DNA of 64,000 nt from Mucilaginibacter xinganensis (lineage in GTDB: Bacteria > Bacteroidota > Bacteroidia > Sphingobacteriales > Sphingobacteriaceae), in the NCBI GenBank assembly GCA_026225055.1, contig JAMFSA010000188.1:1-64000 (forward strand). The letters run 5' to 3'. Positions 42,747 through 51,470 of this stretch are shown here, in pieces (position 1 is the stretch's first letter; each line of letters opens with the position of its first letter). Made by a program: the position numbers and the translations under genes. Below the pieces are notes generated by a model. That model had not been told where the DNA came from. It did not search any database and saw only the letters and a program-made list of their open reading frames with translations.

Positions 42747-45658
42747 ACTGCTTCAATTAAAAAGTCATATAGGTTGATCTCTGTTGCCAGGTTCAGCTTT
42801 TTACGGATACGATAGCGGCTGATCTCAACTCCTTTAAGCGAAATATTCATTAATTGGGCGATCTCTTTTGAACTAAGATTCAATCTTAAATAAGCGCATA
42901 ACTTCAGATCTGTCGAGCTCAGTTCAGGGAATTTTGTTTTAATAATAGTGAGGAAGTTATTGTGTACCTGGTCAAAATAAATGGCAAAATGGTTCCAGTC
43001 GTCAGCATTCTTTTCTATCTCGTTCAATAGTTTAAAAACACTTCTGAATTCGTATTCGGCATCTGGGATTTTTATTTTTTTCACCATACCAAGCAGTGCC
43101 TGCTTAAAGTTGGTTAATATGCCACCACGTTCAACCAGGTGCATGGTAATGGTTGCCAACTCCTTGTTTTTAAATTGCAGTTCAGTTTCCAGATTTTGGT
43201 TTTTCAGCGCGATGATCTCCTTTTCGTTACGATCCAATTCAAGGCCATGCAGATAACTTAACCGGGCTTGCTCTTCCTCATGCTTCCTTTGCTGTATGGC
43301 AAATCTTCTGCGTTGCCATAAAGTGAATATTCGTATGAGTATAACCGCTAAAACCACATAAAACAAGTATATCCACGCTGTTTGATACCATGCTGGGGTT
43401 ATAACGAAGGTATAATTAACCGGCTGCGATTCATTGCCGAGATTGTTACGCGCAATTACCGAAAAAGTGTAAATCCCATACGATAGATTGGTATAATCCT
43501 TTTCAGTTTTAACTGACCATGCAGACCATTCCTGGTCAAAGCCTTTCAATTTATACTTAAATTCAACATTGTTTTTTTGCGCATATAAACTTGATGAGTA
43601 TTCAAAATGAAAAGAGTTCCATTGATTAGGCAAACTGATTACCTGTTTAAGATTCTGATCCGAAGCCGAATTGTTCTCATTAAAAAAGTATCCCCCAAAA
43701 ATAAGGCTATCCTTATCAGCAATAGCTTTTACAGTGCTCAGCATTACTTTCAGCGGTGTTGTTGATTGGGTATATTGACTATAATTTAAATGAAAAACGC
43801 CGTCATTTGAACCAATAAATATATTCTGGTTGTTGTATGGATAAATAAATTCAGCACCCTTTACAGTTTGCGCCGTTAACTCGGGAAAGTAAATAACGGT
43901 GTATGGCTGTCGGGCAGTTTTCTTACTGAGATCAATTACCCCAACCCGTTGCTCATTCACAAACCAAATATTGCCGTTGTTATCAGCAGTAAGATATTCA
44001 ACAGCAGTGTTTTTAAAAATAGGGGAGAAAAAAGAAGATTCAACAAATCGGTCTGCAGCGGTATTGTATTCGTATATACCTCTTTCGGTAGCTACCAACA
44101 CCTTATTTTTTATAAAGTAAACATGGTTATTCTGGGTTGATGGTAAACCGTTATCCCGTGTGTAATTTTTGTGATGGGTAATTGTTTTCCGATCGGCAGA
44201 AAGTTGTATTTTAAAAACTCCCCTGTAAGGATGCGATGCCCATACGTTGCCAATATTATCAATTGCTGCATTATTTAGTGATTCATACACACCTTCCAAT
44301 TTACCGCCATCTTTAAAACTTCCGTCAGCTGTTTTGTTAATGAGTTCAAGCCCGGTATAGGTACCTGCAATTATATTTTGTGCAGAAGGGTAGGCCTGGA
44401 ACGACCAAACTCCCTGGTGGGACATTAAAGGAACTGCCTTGTTATCCTTAACAATAAAAGCCCCATCCTGGTGGCCTAAAAAAAGCTGATGGTCGATTTC
44501 GCTCAAACTCGATACGCGGCCTTTAGTATTTACTACTTCATTAAATGCGCCATAACTGGAACTTATATCACCCATACCATTATTTAAGGGTATACTATAA
44601 AGCCCGTTTGATGTACCGATATAAAGCTTTTTATCAAATATTCGTATAGCAGTGCTTACAGTTTGGTTTCCCCTAACAGGGGATATGCTCTTTATAGAGG
44701 TATTGGAATTAATAAATGATATGCCGTTCTCCAGCCCGAGCCAAAGGTTTTTATCATGATCTGCCAAAATACGCCATACGTTTGAGTTTTGAAGGCCTTC
44801 TATATTCGACAACCTTTGAATCAGTTGCCCTTTTGCATTAATGATTAAAACGCCATTGGCCGCTGTTCCGATAGCGTATTTATCCGAGTCGATTTTCTGA
44901 ATACAGTTCACAAGTTCGTTAGCAATAATGGCATCTATTTGAGTAGTTTTTTTGGTGAGATTTTTTCCGTGTAGCAGATAAAGCCCCTGTTTTTGGCTGG
45001 TTACCAACAGCGTATCATTACTGTAGTTACAAATACCAGTAATGCGCATTCCTGCCAGGGCAGGCTTTGAAATTTGTGTTTCCCAATTATTGTTTTTAAA
45101 TATGGAGAGCCCGGTTTCCTTATCAAATGCAAATACCGATTGATTTACCTTTGTTAAATACTTCCAGCCATCCGGCGCATCAAATACAGTAATGTGGTTG
45201 TTTTTATACTTAAAAATGGCTTCGATTGTGCGGAAAAAGATCTGGTCGCCATCAATTACTATATCCCATATATCAGCAAACTGTTTTGCTTGTTGTGGCA
45301 GTAATTGTTTTATGGAATGGAATTTTAAAATACCATACTGGTTAGGGTAGAAGTAGCCCACTTCATCCTGCCCGCCCGCATAAATTCTGCCGCTTGCATC
45401 TATAGCAATTGATTTTATGGAAGTATGGTTCGGCATTGCGTATATCTTCCAATAATTACCGTCGAAAGTTAACAGTCCATCATCATTGGCAAAATATAGT
45501 ATGCCCGCTTTATCCTGTTTTACATCATAAATCTGCGTAGCGGCATTATAATCATTGCTTTTATAATTCCGAATTGCCGGTAAACCAATAGTGGTTTGTG
45601 CCGATACCACGGTTATCGAAAATAAATATAAGGCAATAAAAAATAGGACTCTGTTCAT
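42731..45658 (-). CDS. One-component regulator: periplasmic propeller, Y_Y_Y domain, TM, LuxR-type HTH
   Basis: 975 residues. A signal peptide (1-20, ending VSAQ) leads into about 700 residues of two-component-regulator-propeller repeats (NVWRILADHDKNLWLGLENGISF type). A Y_Y_Y domain follows (FKYKLKGFDQEWSAWSVKTEKDYTNL ... YTFSVIARNN), then one membrane helix (AWIYLFYVVLAVILIRIFTLW), a coiled coil rich in Glu/Arg/Lys, and a C-terminal helix-turn-helix of LuxR/GerE kind (LNLSSKEIAQLMNISLKGVEISRYRIRKKLN). No kinase or receiver is present, so it should sense a periplasmic sugar and bind DNA directly. It lies in the middle of, and divergent from, units with the TAGTG operator and is the best candidate to bind it. 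Confidence 0.93.
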   Translation of the reverse strand: MNRVLFFIALYLFSITVVSAQTTIGLPAIRNYKSNDYNAATQIYDVKQDKAGILYFANDDGLLTFDGNYWKIYAMPNHTSIKSIAIDASGRIYAGGQDEVGYFYPNQYGILKFHSIKQLLPQQAKQFADIWDIVIDGDQIFFRTIEAIFKYKNNHITVFDAPDGWKYLTKVNQSVFAFDKETGLSIFKNNNWETQISKPALAGMRITGICNYSNDTLLVTSQKQGLYLLHGKNLTKKTTQIDAIIANELVNCIQKIDSDKYAIGTAANGVLIINAKGQLIQRLSNIEGLQNSNVWRILADHDKNLWLGLENGISFINSNTSIKSISPVRGNQTVSTAIRIFDKKLYIGTSNGLYSIPLNNGMGDISSSYGAFNEVVNTKGRVSSLSEIDHQLFLGHQDGAFIVKDNKAVPLMSHQGVWSFQAYPSAQNIIAGTYTGLELINKTADGSFKDGGKLEGVYESLNNAAIDNIGNVWASHPYRGVFKIQLSADRKTITHHKNYTRDNGLPSTQNNHVYFIKNKVLVATERGIYEYNTAADRFVESSFFSPIFKNTAVEYLTADNNGNIWFVNEQRVGVIDLSKKTARQPYTVIYFPELTAQTVKGAEFIYPYNNQNIFIGSNDGVFHLNYSQYTQSTTPLKVMLSTVKAIADKDSLIFGGYFFNENNSASDQNLKQVISLPNQWNSFHFEYSSSLYAQKNNVEFKYKLKGFDQEWSAWSVKTEKDYTNLSYGIYTFSVIARNNLGNESQPVNYTFVITPAWYQTAWIYLFYVVLAVILIRIFTLWQRRRFAIQQRKHEEEQARLSYLHGLELDRNEKEIIALKNQNLETELQFKNKELATITMHLVERGGILTNFKQALLGMVKKIKIPDAEYEFRSVFKLLNEIEKNADDWNHFAIYFDQVHNNFLTIIKTKFPELSSTDLKLCAYLRLNLSSKEIAQLMNISLKGVEISRYRIRKKLNLATEINLYDFLIEAVKNPL

Positions 45659-45746
45659 TATAAAAACGTATCGCTACAGTAAATTAAATGTTAATATAGT
45701 GTATTTCAAAGGCCATGAAATGTATAGGCCACTTTTAATGCGTTTA

Positions 45747-45803
45747 GTAGTACTAATGTAGTGGTAAACAAATTGGCTTTTTTTAATCTGATGTGGATAT
45801 TTG
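45747..45803 (+). promoter_or_regulatory. thuA-1 promoter with TAGTG direct-repeat operator
   Basis: TAGTA at 45748-45752, spacer CTAATG, TAGTG at 45759-45763. A -33 candidate TTGG lies at 45773-45776, then 19 bases and GATATTTG at 45796-45803, beginning 33 bases after the second half-site. The thuA-1 ATG is 47 bases downstream. The site lies in the gap divergent to the regulator gene, where it could also serve autoregulation. Confidence 0.75.
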
Positions 45804-45849
45804 AATAGCTAATGCACTCATAATTAAATTACTATAAACCAATTGTAAA

Positions 45850-46611
45850 ATGATAAATCATCTACTGAAAAAAAGTGTAGTGCTAACGCTGATATGGTTT
45901 TTGGCCATAAACCTGCATGGTTACACGCAACAACGCTTTAAGGTTTTGATAGTGGCTTCACGAGCAAGCGACCATTTAAAAATGATAGCCGCCGCCAAAC
46001 CTTTCTTTGAAGATCTCGGCAAAAAAAGCAGCTTTGATGTTGATTTTACAGATGATACCAGCAAAATTAATGATGCAAACCTGGCCAATTACCAGGTTTT
46101 TGTAATGCTTCAACTGGCGCCGTTTGATATGTCGTACAGTCAGCAGGCTGCATTGCAAAAATTTGCATCAGCTGGTAAGGGATGGGTTGGTATACATGCT
46201 GCAGGGTTAACCGGGCAAGAGTTTCTGGCAAAGAATACCATCTATTGGCAATGGTTCGAAGGCTTTATGGGAGGGGTATTATATTCACCGCACCCGGCTT
46301 TTCAAAAAGCTACTGTTATTGTTGAAGATCATAAACACCCGGTGACCAAACATCTACCAGCGAAGTTTGAAATATCTGACGAATGGTATGAGTGGAATAA
46401 AAGTCCGCAGCCGAACGTGCATGTATTGGCCAGTGTTGATGAATCAACCTATAAACAAAATAAGCCCATGGGCGATCACCCGGTTATCTGGACAAACGAA
46501 AACTTCAGGCGTATGATCTATATTAGTATTGGTCATTCGCCTGATGATTTTACCAATCAAAATTATATAACACTAATGCATGATGCCATTATTTGGGCAG
46601 CATCTAAATAA
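45850..46611 (+). CDS. ThuA-like domain protein, secreted (copy 1)
   Basis: 253 residues with a signal peptide (1-26, ending YTQQ). The ThuA fold, related to class I glutamine amidotransferases, is seen in QVFVMLQLAPFDMSYSQQAALQKF, GKGWVGIHAAG, DEWYEWNKSP and MGDHPVIWTNENF, ending GHSPDDFTNQNY. The Cys nucleophile of the amidotransferases is absent, as usual in ThuA. ThuA proteins are linked to sugar use (trehalose in rhizobia, keto-sugar pathways), with the reaction not settled. First gene of a pair with copy 2 (20 bases apart). Confidence 0.9.
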   Translation: MINHLLKKSVVLTLIWFLAINLHGYTQQRFKVLIVASRASDHLKMIAAAKPFFEDLGKKSSFDVDFTDDTSKINDANLANYQVFVMLQLAPFDMSYSQQAALQKFASAGKGWVGIHAAGLTGQEFLAKNTIYWQWFEGFMGGVLYSPHPAFQKATVIVEDHKHPVTKHLPAKFEISDEWYEWNKSPQPNVHVLASVDESTYKQNKPMGDHPVIWTNENFRRMIYISIGHSPDDFTNQNYITLMHDAIIWAASK

Positions 46612-46631
46612 AATATCTTAATTACCGACTC

Positions 46632-47396
46632 ATGAAAAAGACTCTCTTGTTGATCTTTCTTTATCTTTTTAGCTTAGGCGCTTTAACCGCGCAAATAAAA
46701 ATGCCCCGGTTTAGAGTAATAGCGCTTTATGAAAATGGTGGCCATCATATTGAATATTCAAAAGCTGCACGGGTATGGCTGGATAAACTGGCTGCCGATA
46801 GTAATTTCAGTATCGATTATATTCAAAATACAGATAGTATTGATGATAAGTTTTTATCCAAATATCAGCTGTTCATTCAGTTGGACTATCCGCCATATGC
46901 CTGGAAGGATAAAGCTGTTACGGCATTTCAGAAATACATTACTGAGGGCAAAGGTGGCTGGATCGGTTTTCATCATGCTACATTAATTGGCGAGTTCGAC
47001 GGTTTCCCCATATGGGAATGGTTTCACCAGTTTATGGGCGATATCAGGTTCAAAAACTATATTGCAACTTTTGCAAAAGCTACGGTTGATGTAGAGGATA
47101 AAAACCACCCGGTTATGAAGGGCGTATCTCCAAAATTTGTGGTTGAGAAAGAGGAGTGGTATACGTATGATAAAAATCCTCGCCCTAATGTACATGTGAT
47201 TGCAACGGTTGATGAATCAACTTACGAGCCTAACTCCGACATTAAAATGGGTGGAGATCACCCGGTAATATGGACTAACCCTAACTATAAGGCAAAAAAT
47301 GTATACATATTTATGGGCCATTCACCTATACTTTTTGAAAGTAAGGATTATAAAAGATTATTCACCAACGCTATCTTTTGGGCTGCAAGCAAATAA
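46632..47396 (+). CDS. ThuA-like domain protein, secreted (copy 2)
   Basis: 254 residues with a signal peptide (1-20, ending LTAQ). It is most similar to copy 3 on the opposite strand: both share FRVIALxExGGxH, KLAxDSNFSIDYI, LFIQLDYPPY and GKGGWIGFHHxTLxGxFDG. The His pair in GFHHATL and the late MGGDHPVIWTNPNY motif are family positions. It is co-transcribed with copy 1 and convergent with copy 3, with a hairpin between. Confidence 0.9.
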   Translation: MKKTLLLIFLYLFSLGALTAQIKMPRFRVIALYENGGHHIEYSKAARVWLDKLAADSNFSIDYIQNTDSIDDKFLSKYQLFIQLDYPPYAWKDKAVTAFQKYITEGKGGWIGFHHATLIGEFDGFPIWEWFHQFMGDIRFKNYIATFAKATVDVEDKNHPVMKGVSPKFVVEKEEWYTYDKNPRPNVHVIATVDESTYEPNSDIKMGGDHPVIWTNPNYKAKNVYIFMGHSPILFESKDYKRLFTNAIFWAASK

Positions 47397-47408
47397 ATTA
47401 TTGATGTG

Positions 47409-47448
47409 ATATTTTGGGCTGTGGTCACTTTTTCACGGCCCAAAATAT
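47409..47448. terminator. Bidirectional terminator over the end of thuA-3
   Basis: A 15-bp stem with one G-T pair (47409-47423 with 47434-47448; outer arm ATATTTTGGGC) and a 10-base loop GTCACTTTTT. The stop codon of the minus-strand thuA-3 (47425-47427) lies in the loop and its last codons in the right arm. Confidence 0.8.
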
Positions 47449-48192
47449 AACATTTCGTACAAGGGTAGTATAATTCTCATCCTGGAATAAGGACGGGAAA
47501 TGGCCCATGGCGATGTAAATGTTCCTGGCCTTTACATGCTCGTTTGTCCATATCACGGGGTGGTCGCCCATCTTCACATTTTTCTGCGGATCATAGGTCG
47601 CTTCATCAATGCTTGCCAACACGTGTATATTAGCCCGCGGACTTTGGTTGTAGATATACCATTCATCCTTTGTTATAAATGATGCCGGTAAGCCTTTCAT
47701 TATGGGGTGATCTCTGTCTTCAACATTCAGCAATGCCGATGCGCCACCCGGAATGTAATTTTTAAATTCAATACTACCCATAAATTGCGAATACCACTGC
47801 CATATCGGATAGCCATCAAATACACCTAACAGGGTAGGGTGATGAAAGCCGATCCAGCCACCTTTGCCTTTTTTAATATAGTTTTCAAAAGCCATTTGTG
47901 CCGTATCACTCCAGGGGTACGGCGGATAATCTAATTGGATAAACAATTTGTATTTGCTTAAAAATTCTTTTGTTATAGGCTTGGTATCAGTGATATAATC
48001 AATGCTAAAGTTGCTGTCGATCGCTAATTTGTTTAGCCAGATCTTTGCCGCTGTGTCAAACCTTGCATGCCCGCCACCAATCTCGGCAAGAGCTATCACC
48101 CTGAACCTCGGCTTTGTAACTTTTTGAGCTTGAACAGTATGGTTAATAGTTAATAATAGTACAAGGCATATAAAAGCCGGCGTTATTTTCAT
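47425..48192 (-). CDS. ThuA-like domain protein, secreted (copy 3)
   Basis: 255 residues with a signal peptide (1-22, ending VQAQ). Nearest to copy 2 (shared LFIQLDYPPYPW, GKGGWIGFHHPTLLGVFDGYP, DEWYIYNQSPRANIHVLASIDEATY, GDHPVIWTN). It is encoded on the opposite strand, so an inverted duplication may have created the pair. No TAGTG module was found in its own upstream region; the one at 48266-48322 faces the other way. Confidence 0.9.
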   Translation of the reverse strand: MKITPAFICLVLLLTINHTVQAQKVTKPRFRVIALAEIGGGHARFDTAAKIWLNKLAIDSNFSIDYITDTKPITKEFLSKYKLFIQLDYPPYPWSDTAQMAFENYIKKGKGGWIGFHHPTLLGVFDGYPIWQWYSQFMGSIEFKNYIPGGASALLNVEDRDHPIMKGLPASFITKDEWYIYNQSPRANIHVLASIDEATYDPQKNVKMGDHPVIWTNEHVKARNIYIAMGHFPSLFQDENYTTLVRNVIFWAVKK

Positions 48193-48265
48193 TTTGCTTA
48201 GATTGAATACGAAAATAACTCATTTCAGGTATGGTTTTCTGCATCGCATAGTATATCAATAAAGT

Positions 48266-48322
48266 GTAGTGCTGATGTAGTGCATTATAATTTAATTTTA
48301 GCCTCATGGTTCATGATATTTG
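48266..48322 (+). promoter_or_regulatory. DUF4468-thuA-4 promoter with TAGTG direct-repeat operator
   Basis: GTAGTGCTGATGTAGTGC at 48266-48283 (half-sites 48267-48271 and 48278-48282), then GATATTTG at 48315-48322, beginning 33 bases after the second half-site. The -7 is identical to that of thuA-1. The DUF4468 ATG is 38 bases downstream. No -33 TTG is seen. Confidence 0.77.
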
Positions 48323-48359
48323 AGAGTACTTAATTATATCACAAATAATAAGATATAGC

Positions 48360-48890
48360 ATGTTTAAAATCCTGTTCATCAGAGTATTTACCTTGTTTTC
48401 GTTACACGTACTGGCCCAAACCAGTAAAATAGATATCCCGATGAAAAAGGGAAAAGTGTATTATGAAAAAAGCTATAATCTGAGTGATAGTACGCAACAA
48501 AACGAATTATTTAAGCGGGCCAAAAGATGGTTCAAGCAGGATTATCTGAATACGCAAAAGATCAAACTATCCGCAGATAAAACAACCGGCGAAATAACCG
48601 GCACTGGCATATTTAAAATATTAACCAGCAATACCGGCAATTACTATTTTATGCGCTTTGCTATCACTATTAAGGTTTACAACGATGGATATACATACAC
48701 GGCTGATCAATTTTATGAGAAACCAATAGAAAGCGGTATATCTAATCAATATTCAAAAATAGAATACCGCTGGTGGGATTACAGGCAGGGCAAGCCATGG
48801 TCTAAAGAGGATGAAACACTTTTTAAAGGGGTTGCCTCAAATGAAACCGCTTTGATGGCATCGCTTGAAGATGAAATGAGTAATAGATAA
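48360..48890 (+). CDS. DUF4468 domain-containing secreted protein
   Basis: 176 residues with a signal peptide (1-19, ending VLAQ). The GKVYYEKSYNLSDSTQQNELFKRAKRWF and ITGTGIFKILTSN ... MRFAITIKVYNDGYTYTADQF patterns match DUF4468 (TBP-like fold), a periplasmic family of Bacteroidota with no assigned function. It is 7 bases upstream of thuA-4 and shares its TAGTG-controlled promoter. Confidence 0.82.
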   Translation: MFKILFIRVFTLFSLHVLAQTSKIDIPMKKGKVYYEKSYNLSDSTQQNELFKRAKRWFKQDYLNTQKIKLSADKTTGEITGTGIFKILTSNTGNYYFMRFAITIKVYNDGYTYTADQFYEKPIESGISNQYSKIEYRWWDYRQGKPWSKEDETLFKGVASNETALMASLEDEMSNR

Positions 48891-48897
48891 TTTCCAC

Positions 48898-49656
48898 ATG
48901 ATGAAAAATTTACTCAAAACCATTTTCTGTTTATTCGTTCTGTTGATGCTTGAGCAAGCTGTATTTGCGCAAACACCCAAATTCAGGGTGCTGGCGTTTT
49001 ACTCTACTAAGGTAGAATCTGATCATGTTGATTTTGCAAAGGATGCCATCAAATTTTATTCAAAAATGGCTGCTGATAAAGGCTTCGCTTTCGATACCAC
49101 TCAAAACTGGAACGAGCTAAACATCGAAAACCTTAAAAACTACAAAATGGTGATCTGGCTAAATGATTTCCCGCAAACGGAAGCGCAGCGAAGTGATTTT
49201 GAAAAATATATGGAGAATGGCGGTGGTTGGATCGGTTTTCACGTAGCAGGTTATAATGATCAGTATACACACTGGCCCTGGTACGTGAATTTTTTAGGTG
49301 GAGCTGTGTTTTATAACAATAACTGGCCGCCATTACCCGCTAAAGTTATCGTGGATGACAATACTCATCCGGCAACAAAACGCCTGCCAAAGAGTTATAT
49401 CGCACCAATAAATGAATGGTACGGCTGGAAACCTGACCCGCGTGATAATAAAGATGTGCGGGTGTTGGTTACACTTGCGCCATCAAACTATCCCTTAGGT
49501 AAAAAAGATATAATTACTGAAGGCGATATACCGGTGGTGTGGACTAACACCAAATACAAAATGATCTATATGAATATGGGGCACGGCGACCAGATATTTG
49601 ATTCGGCAACACAGAATAAAATGTTTGAGGACGCAGTTTTATGGCTTGCCAAGTAA
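48898..49656 (+). CDS. ThuA-like domain protein, secreted (copy 4)
   Basis: 252 residues with a signal peptide (1-24, ending VFAQ). It is the most divergent of the four copies: YKMVIWLNDFPQTEAQRSDFEKYMENGGGWIGFHVAGYND replaces the FIQLDYPPY and GFHHATL blocks. INEWYGWKPDPRDNKDV and GDIPVVWTNTKYKMIYMNMGHGDQIFD keep the family end. Expressed with the DUF4468 gene. The set of four suggests specialised roles or substrates and not simple gene dosage. Confidence 0.9.
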   Translation: MMKNLLKTIFCLFVLLMLEQAVFAQTPKFRVLAFYSTKVESDHVDFAKDAIKFYSKMAADKGFAFDTTQNWNELNIENLKNYKMVIWLNDFPQTEAQRSDFEKYMENGGGWIGFHVAGYNDQYTHWPWYVNFLGGAVFYNNNWPPLPAKVIVDDNTHPATKRLPKSYIAPINEWYGWKPDPRDNKDVRVLVTLAPSNYPLGKKDIITEGDIPVVWTNTKYKMIYMNMGHGDQIFDSATQNKMFEDAVLWLAK

Positions 49657-49663
49657 TCAATTG

Positions 49664-50140
49664 TTATTCTGATCTCAACACATAAGCCGTTTCATTCTTT
49701 ACTTCCGACATTACCCAGTAGCTGGTAAACATACCCACGCCCGGAAGGTTTGCCAGTTTTTTCATCAGCAGGGTGCTGTATTCATCCATATCACGTATCA
49801 CTATCCGGAGCAGAAAATCGAATGTCCCGGTCATATGGTAGCATTCCATCACTTCTTCTAATTTTACGGCTTCCTGCATAAAAGCGGTCAGGCTTTCTTC
49901 GGTATGCTTAACCAGTTGTACCTGTATATAGCCTACAAGTCCGCGGCCTATCTTTTTAGCATCCACAATTGCGGTAAAGCGTTTAATATATCCCAGTTCC
50001 TGTAACCGCCTTACACGAATATGAATAGGAGTAATACTTTTGTTAACCTTATGCGCCAGTTCCTTATGTGATTGCCGGGCATCCTGTTGCAGTAATCTAA
50101 GGATCTCGTTATCCGTTTCATCAAGCACATACTTTGTCAT
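49664..50140 (-). CDS. Lrp/AsnC family transcriptional regulator
   Basis: 158 residues. The N-terminal HTH ([50 protein letters not shown]) is followed by the RAM/AsnC ligand-binding domain ([22 protein letters not shown] ... [22 protein letters not shown]). It overlaps the fbp stop by 4 bases, so the two are expressed together. This suggests amino-acid or nitrogen signals act on gluconeogenesis, but the targets are unknown. Confidence 0.95.
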   Translation of the reverse strand: MTKYVLDETDNEILRLLQQDARQSHKELAHKVNKSITPIHIRVRRLQELGYIKRFTAIVDAKKIGRGLVGYIQVQLVKHTEESLTAFMQEAVKLEEVMECYHMTGTFDFLLRIVIRDMDEYSTLLMKKLANLPGVGMFTSYWVMSEVKNETAYVLRSE

Positions 50141-51177
50141 ACTGTTTCTGTTTTGGTATATTGATAGGATGGTTCAAATACTTCATTCATAAAGCTCTCG
50201 GCCTTTAAAACCATTTTTTCGGAACCAATAAATATGGGCGAGCGCTGGTGTAATTCATTCACTTCAACCTCCAAAATGCGCTTTGATCCATTTGTTGCCC
50301 TGCCGCCGGCCTGTTCAATTATGAACGATAGCGGGTTGCATTCATAAACCAGCCGCAGCTTGCCATTGGGTGCAGCGGCAGTACATGGGTAAATAAATAT
50401 ACCGCCTTTTATCAGATTCCGGTGCAGGTCGGCTACCATGGAACCTATATAACGTGACGTATAAGGGCGGTTGCTCGCTTCATCCTCCACCTGGCAATAC
50501 TTGATATAGCTTTTTACTCCCTGCGGAAAATGAACATAATACCCTTCGTTAATAGAATATATAGTCCCATTCTCCGGTATCTTCATTTCCGGGTGCGACA
50601 GGCAAAACTCCCCGATTGATGGGTCGAGCGTAAAGCCGTTAACACCCCGCCCAGTTGTATAAACCAGCATGGTTGAGGAGCCATAGATAATATAACCGGC
50701 TGCTACCTGCTCTGTACCTTTTTGCAATACATCGCTTAGCAGGGCAGGGCCCTCGGGTGATATACGGCGATAGATGGAAAATATAGTGCCAACGGGCACA
50801 TTTACGTCAATATTTGATGAGCCATCAAGCGGATCAATAGCAACGATGTACTTGGCGCTTTTTGATACCACTGAATCAATAGGTATCACCATTTCATTTT
50901 CTTCCGAGGCTACCATACAGCATTCACCGCCACTGCGTAAGGCCGAGATGAATTGCTCGTTGGCATACACATCCAGCTTTTGTTGCGATTCTCCTTGAAT
51001 ATTGGTATTTCCGGCGCTGCCTAAAATATCCATAAGACCTGCTTTATTTACTTCCCGGTTAACAATTTTAGCGGCTATTCCTATGTCCCTCAATAGTCTC
51101 GAAAGCTCGCCTTTTGCATATGGGAAGTCGGCCTGCTTTTCAATGATAAATTGCCCCAGCGTAGTGAAATTATTCAT
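50137..51177 (-). CDS. fbp: Fructose-1,6-bisphosphatase class 1
   Basis: 346 residues. The metal-binding signature [21 protein letters not shown] lies near residue 120, preceded by the Glu pair in VASEENEM. The end [24 protein letters not shown] has the substrate-site Lys/Tyr/Glu motifs. It catalyses the irreversible gluconeogenic step fructose-1,6-bisphosphate to fructose-6-phosphate. Divergent from pckA with about 290 bases between, and coupled to an Lrp/AsnC gene downstream. Confidence 0.96.
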   Translation of the reverse strand: MNNFTTLGQFIIEKQADFPYAKGELSRLLRDIGIAAKIVNREVNKAGLMDILGSAGNTNIQGESQQKLDVYANEQFISALRSGGECCMVASEENEMVIPIDSVVSKSAKYIVAIDPLDGSSNIDVNVPVGTIFSIYRRISPEGPALLSDVLQKGTEQVAAGYIIYGSSTMLVYTTGRGVNGFTLDPSIGEFCLSHPEMKIPENGTIYSINEGYYVHFPQGVKSYIKYCQVEDEASNRPYTSRYIGSMVADLHRNLIKGGIFIYPCTAAAPNGKLRLVYECNPLSFIIEQAGGRATNGSKRILEVEVNELHQRSPIFIGSEKMVLKAESFMNEVFEPSYQYTKTETV

Positions 51178-51470
51178 GTACTTAGTGTAAAATATACAGT
51201 ATTAAATTGATTAATTATTGGGACGAATGTAAGTTAAAATAAGAATAAAAAGCAAATTTTTGACTTTATTTTAACTTTACTTAGTGTATTGAGATGTGAA
51301 TTTAAGTAACCGAAACTTTACTTTTTTATTAAAATATAGCTCAAAAAAGAGCTTAAATAGTCAATATGACCTAAAATTGAATATTTAATAATCATATTTT
51401 CTAAATAATAGCACTACTATGGCATGTTATACTAAAACTGCAAACCTTTACAGTAAAGAAATTGAGGTTT
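51178..51470. promoter_or_regulatory. AT-rich divergent region between fbp and pckA
   Basis: About 290 bases with no gene. Long A and T runs are present and a lone AGTAGTG half-site (minus strand, about 51412) without a partner or a -7 at the right distance. Both flanking genes are gluconeogenic, so shared control from here is likely, but no specific operator was recognised. Confidence 0.4.

Noticed and set aside
42731..45658. Calling the large regulator a hybrid two-component system
   Set aside because: It has propeller and Y_Y_Y domains but no histidine-kinase or receiver domain before the HTH.
51400..51425. AGTAGTG on the minus strand upstream of fbp as a TAGTG operator
   Set aside because: The partner half-site reads TTTAG and no -7 element lies at the required distance.
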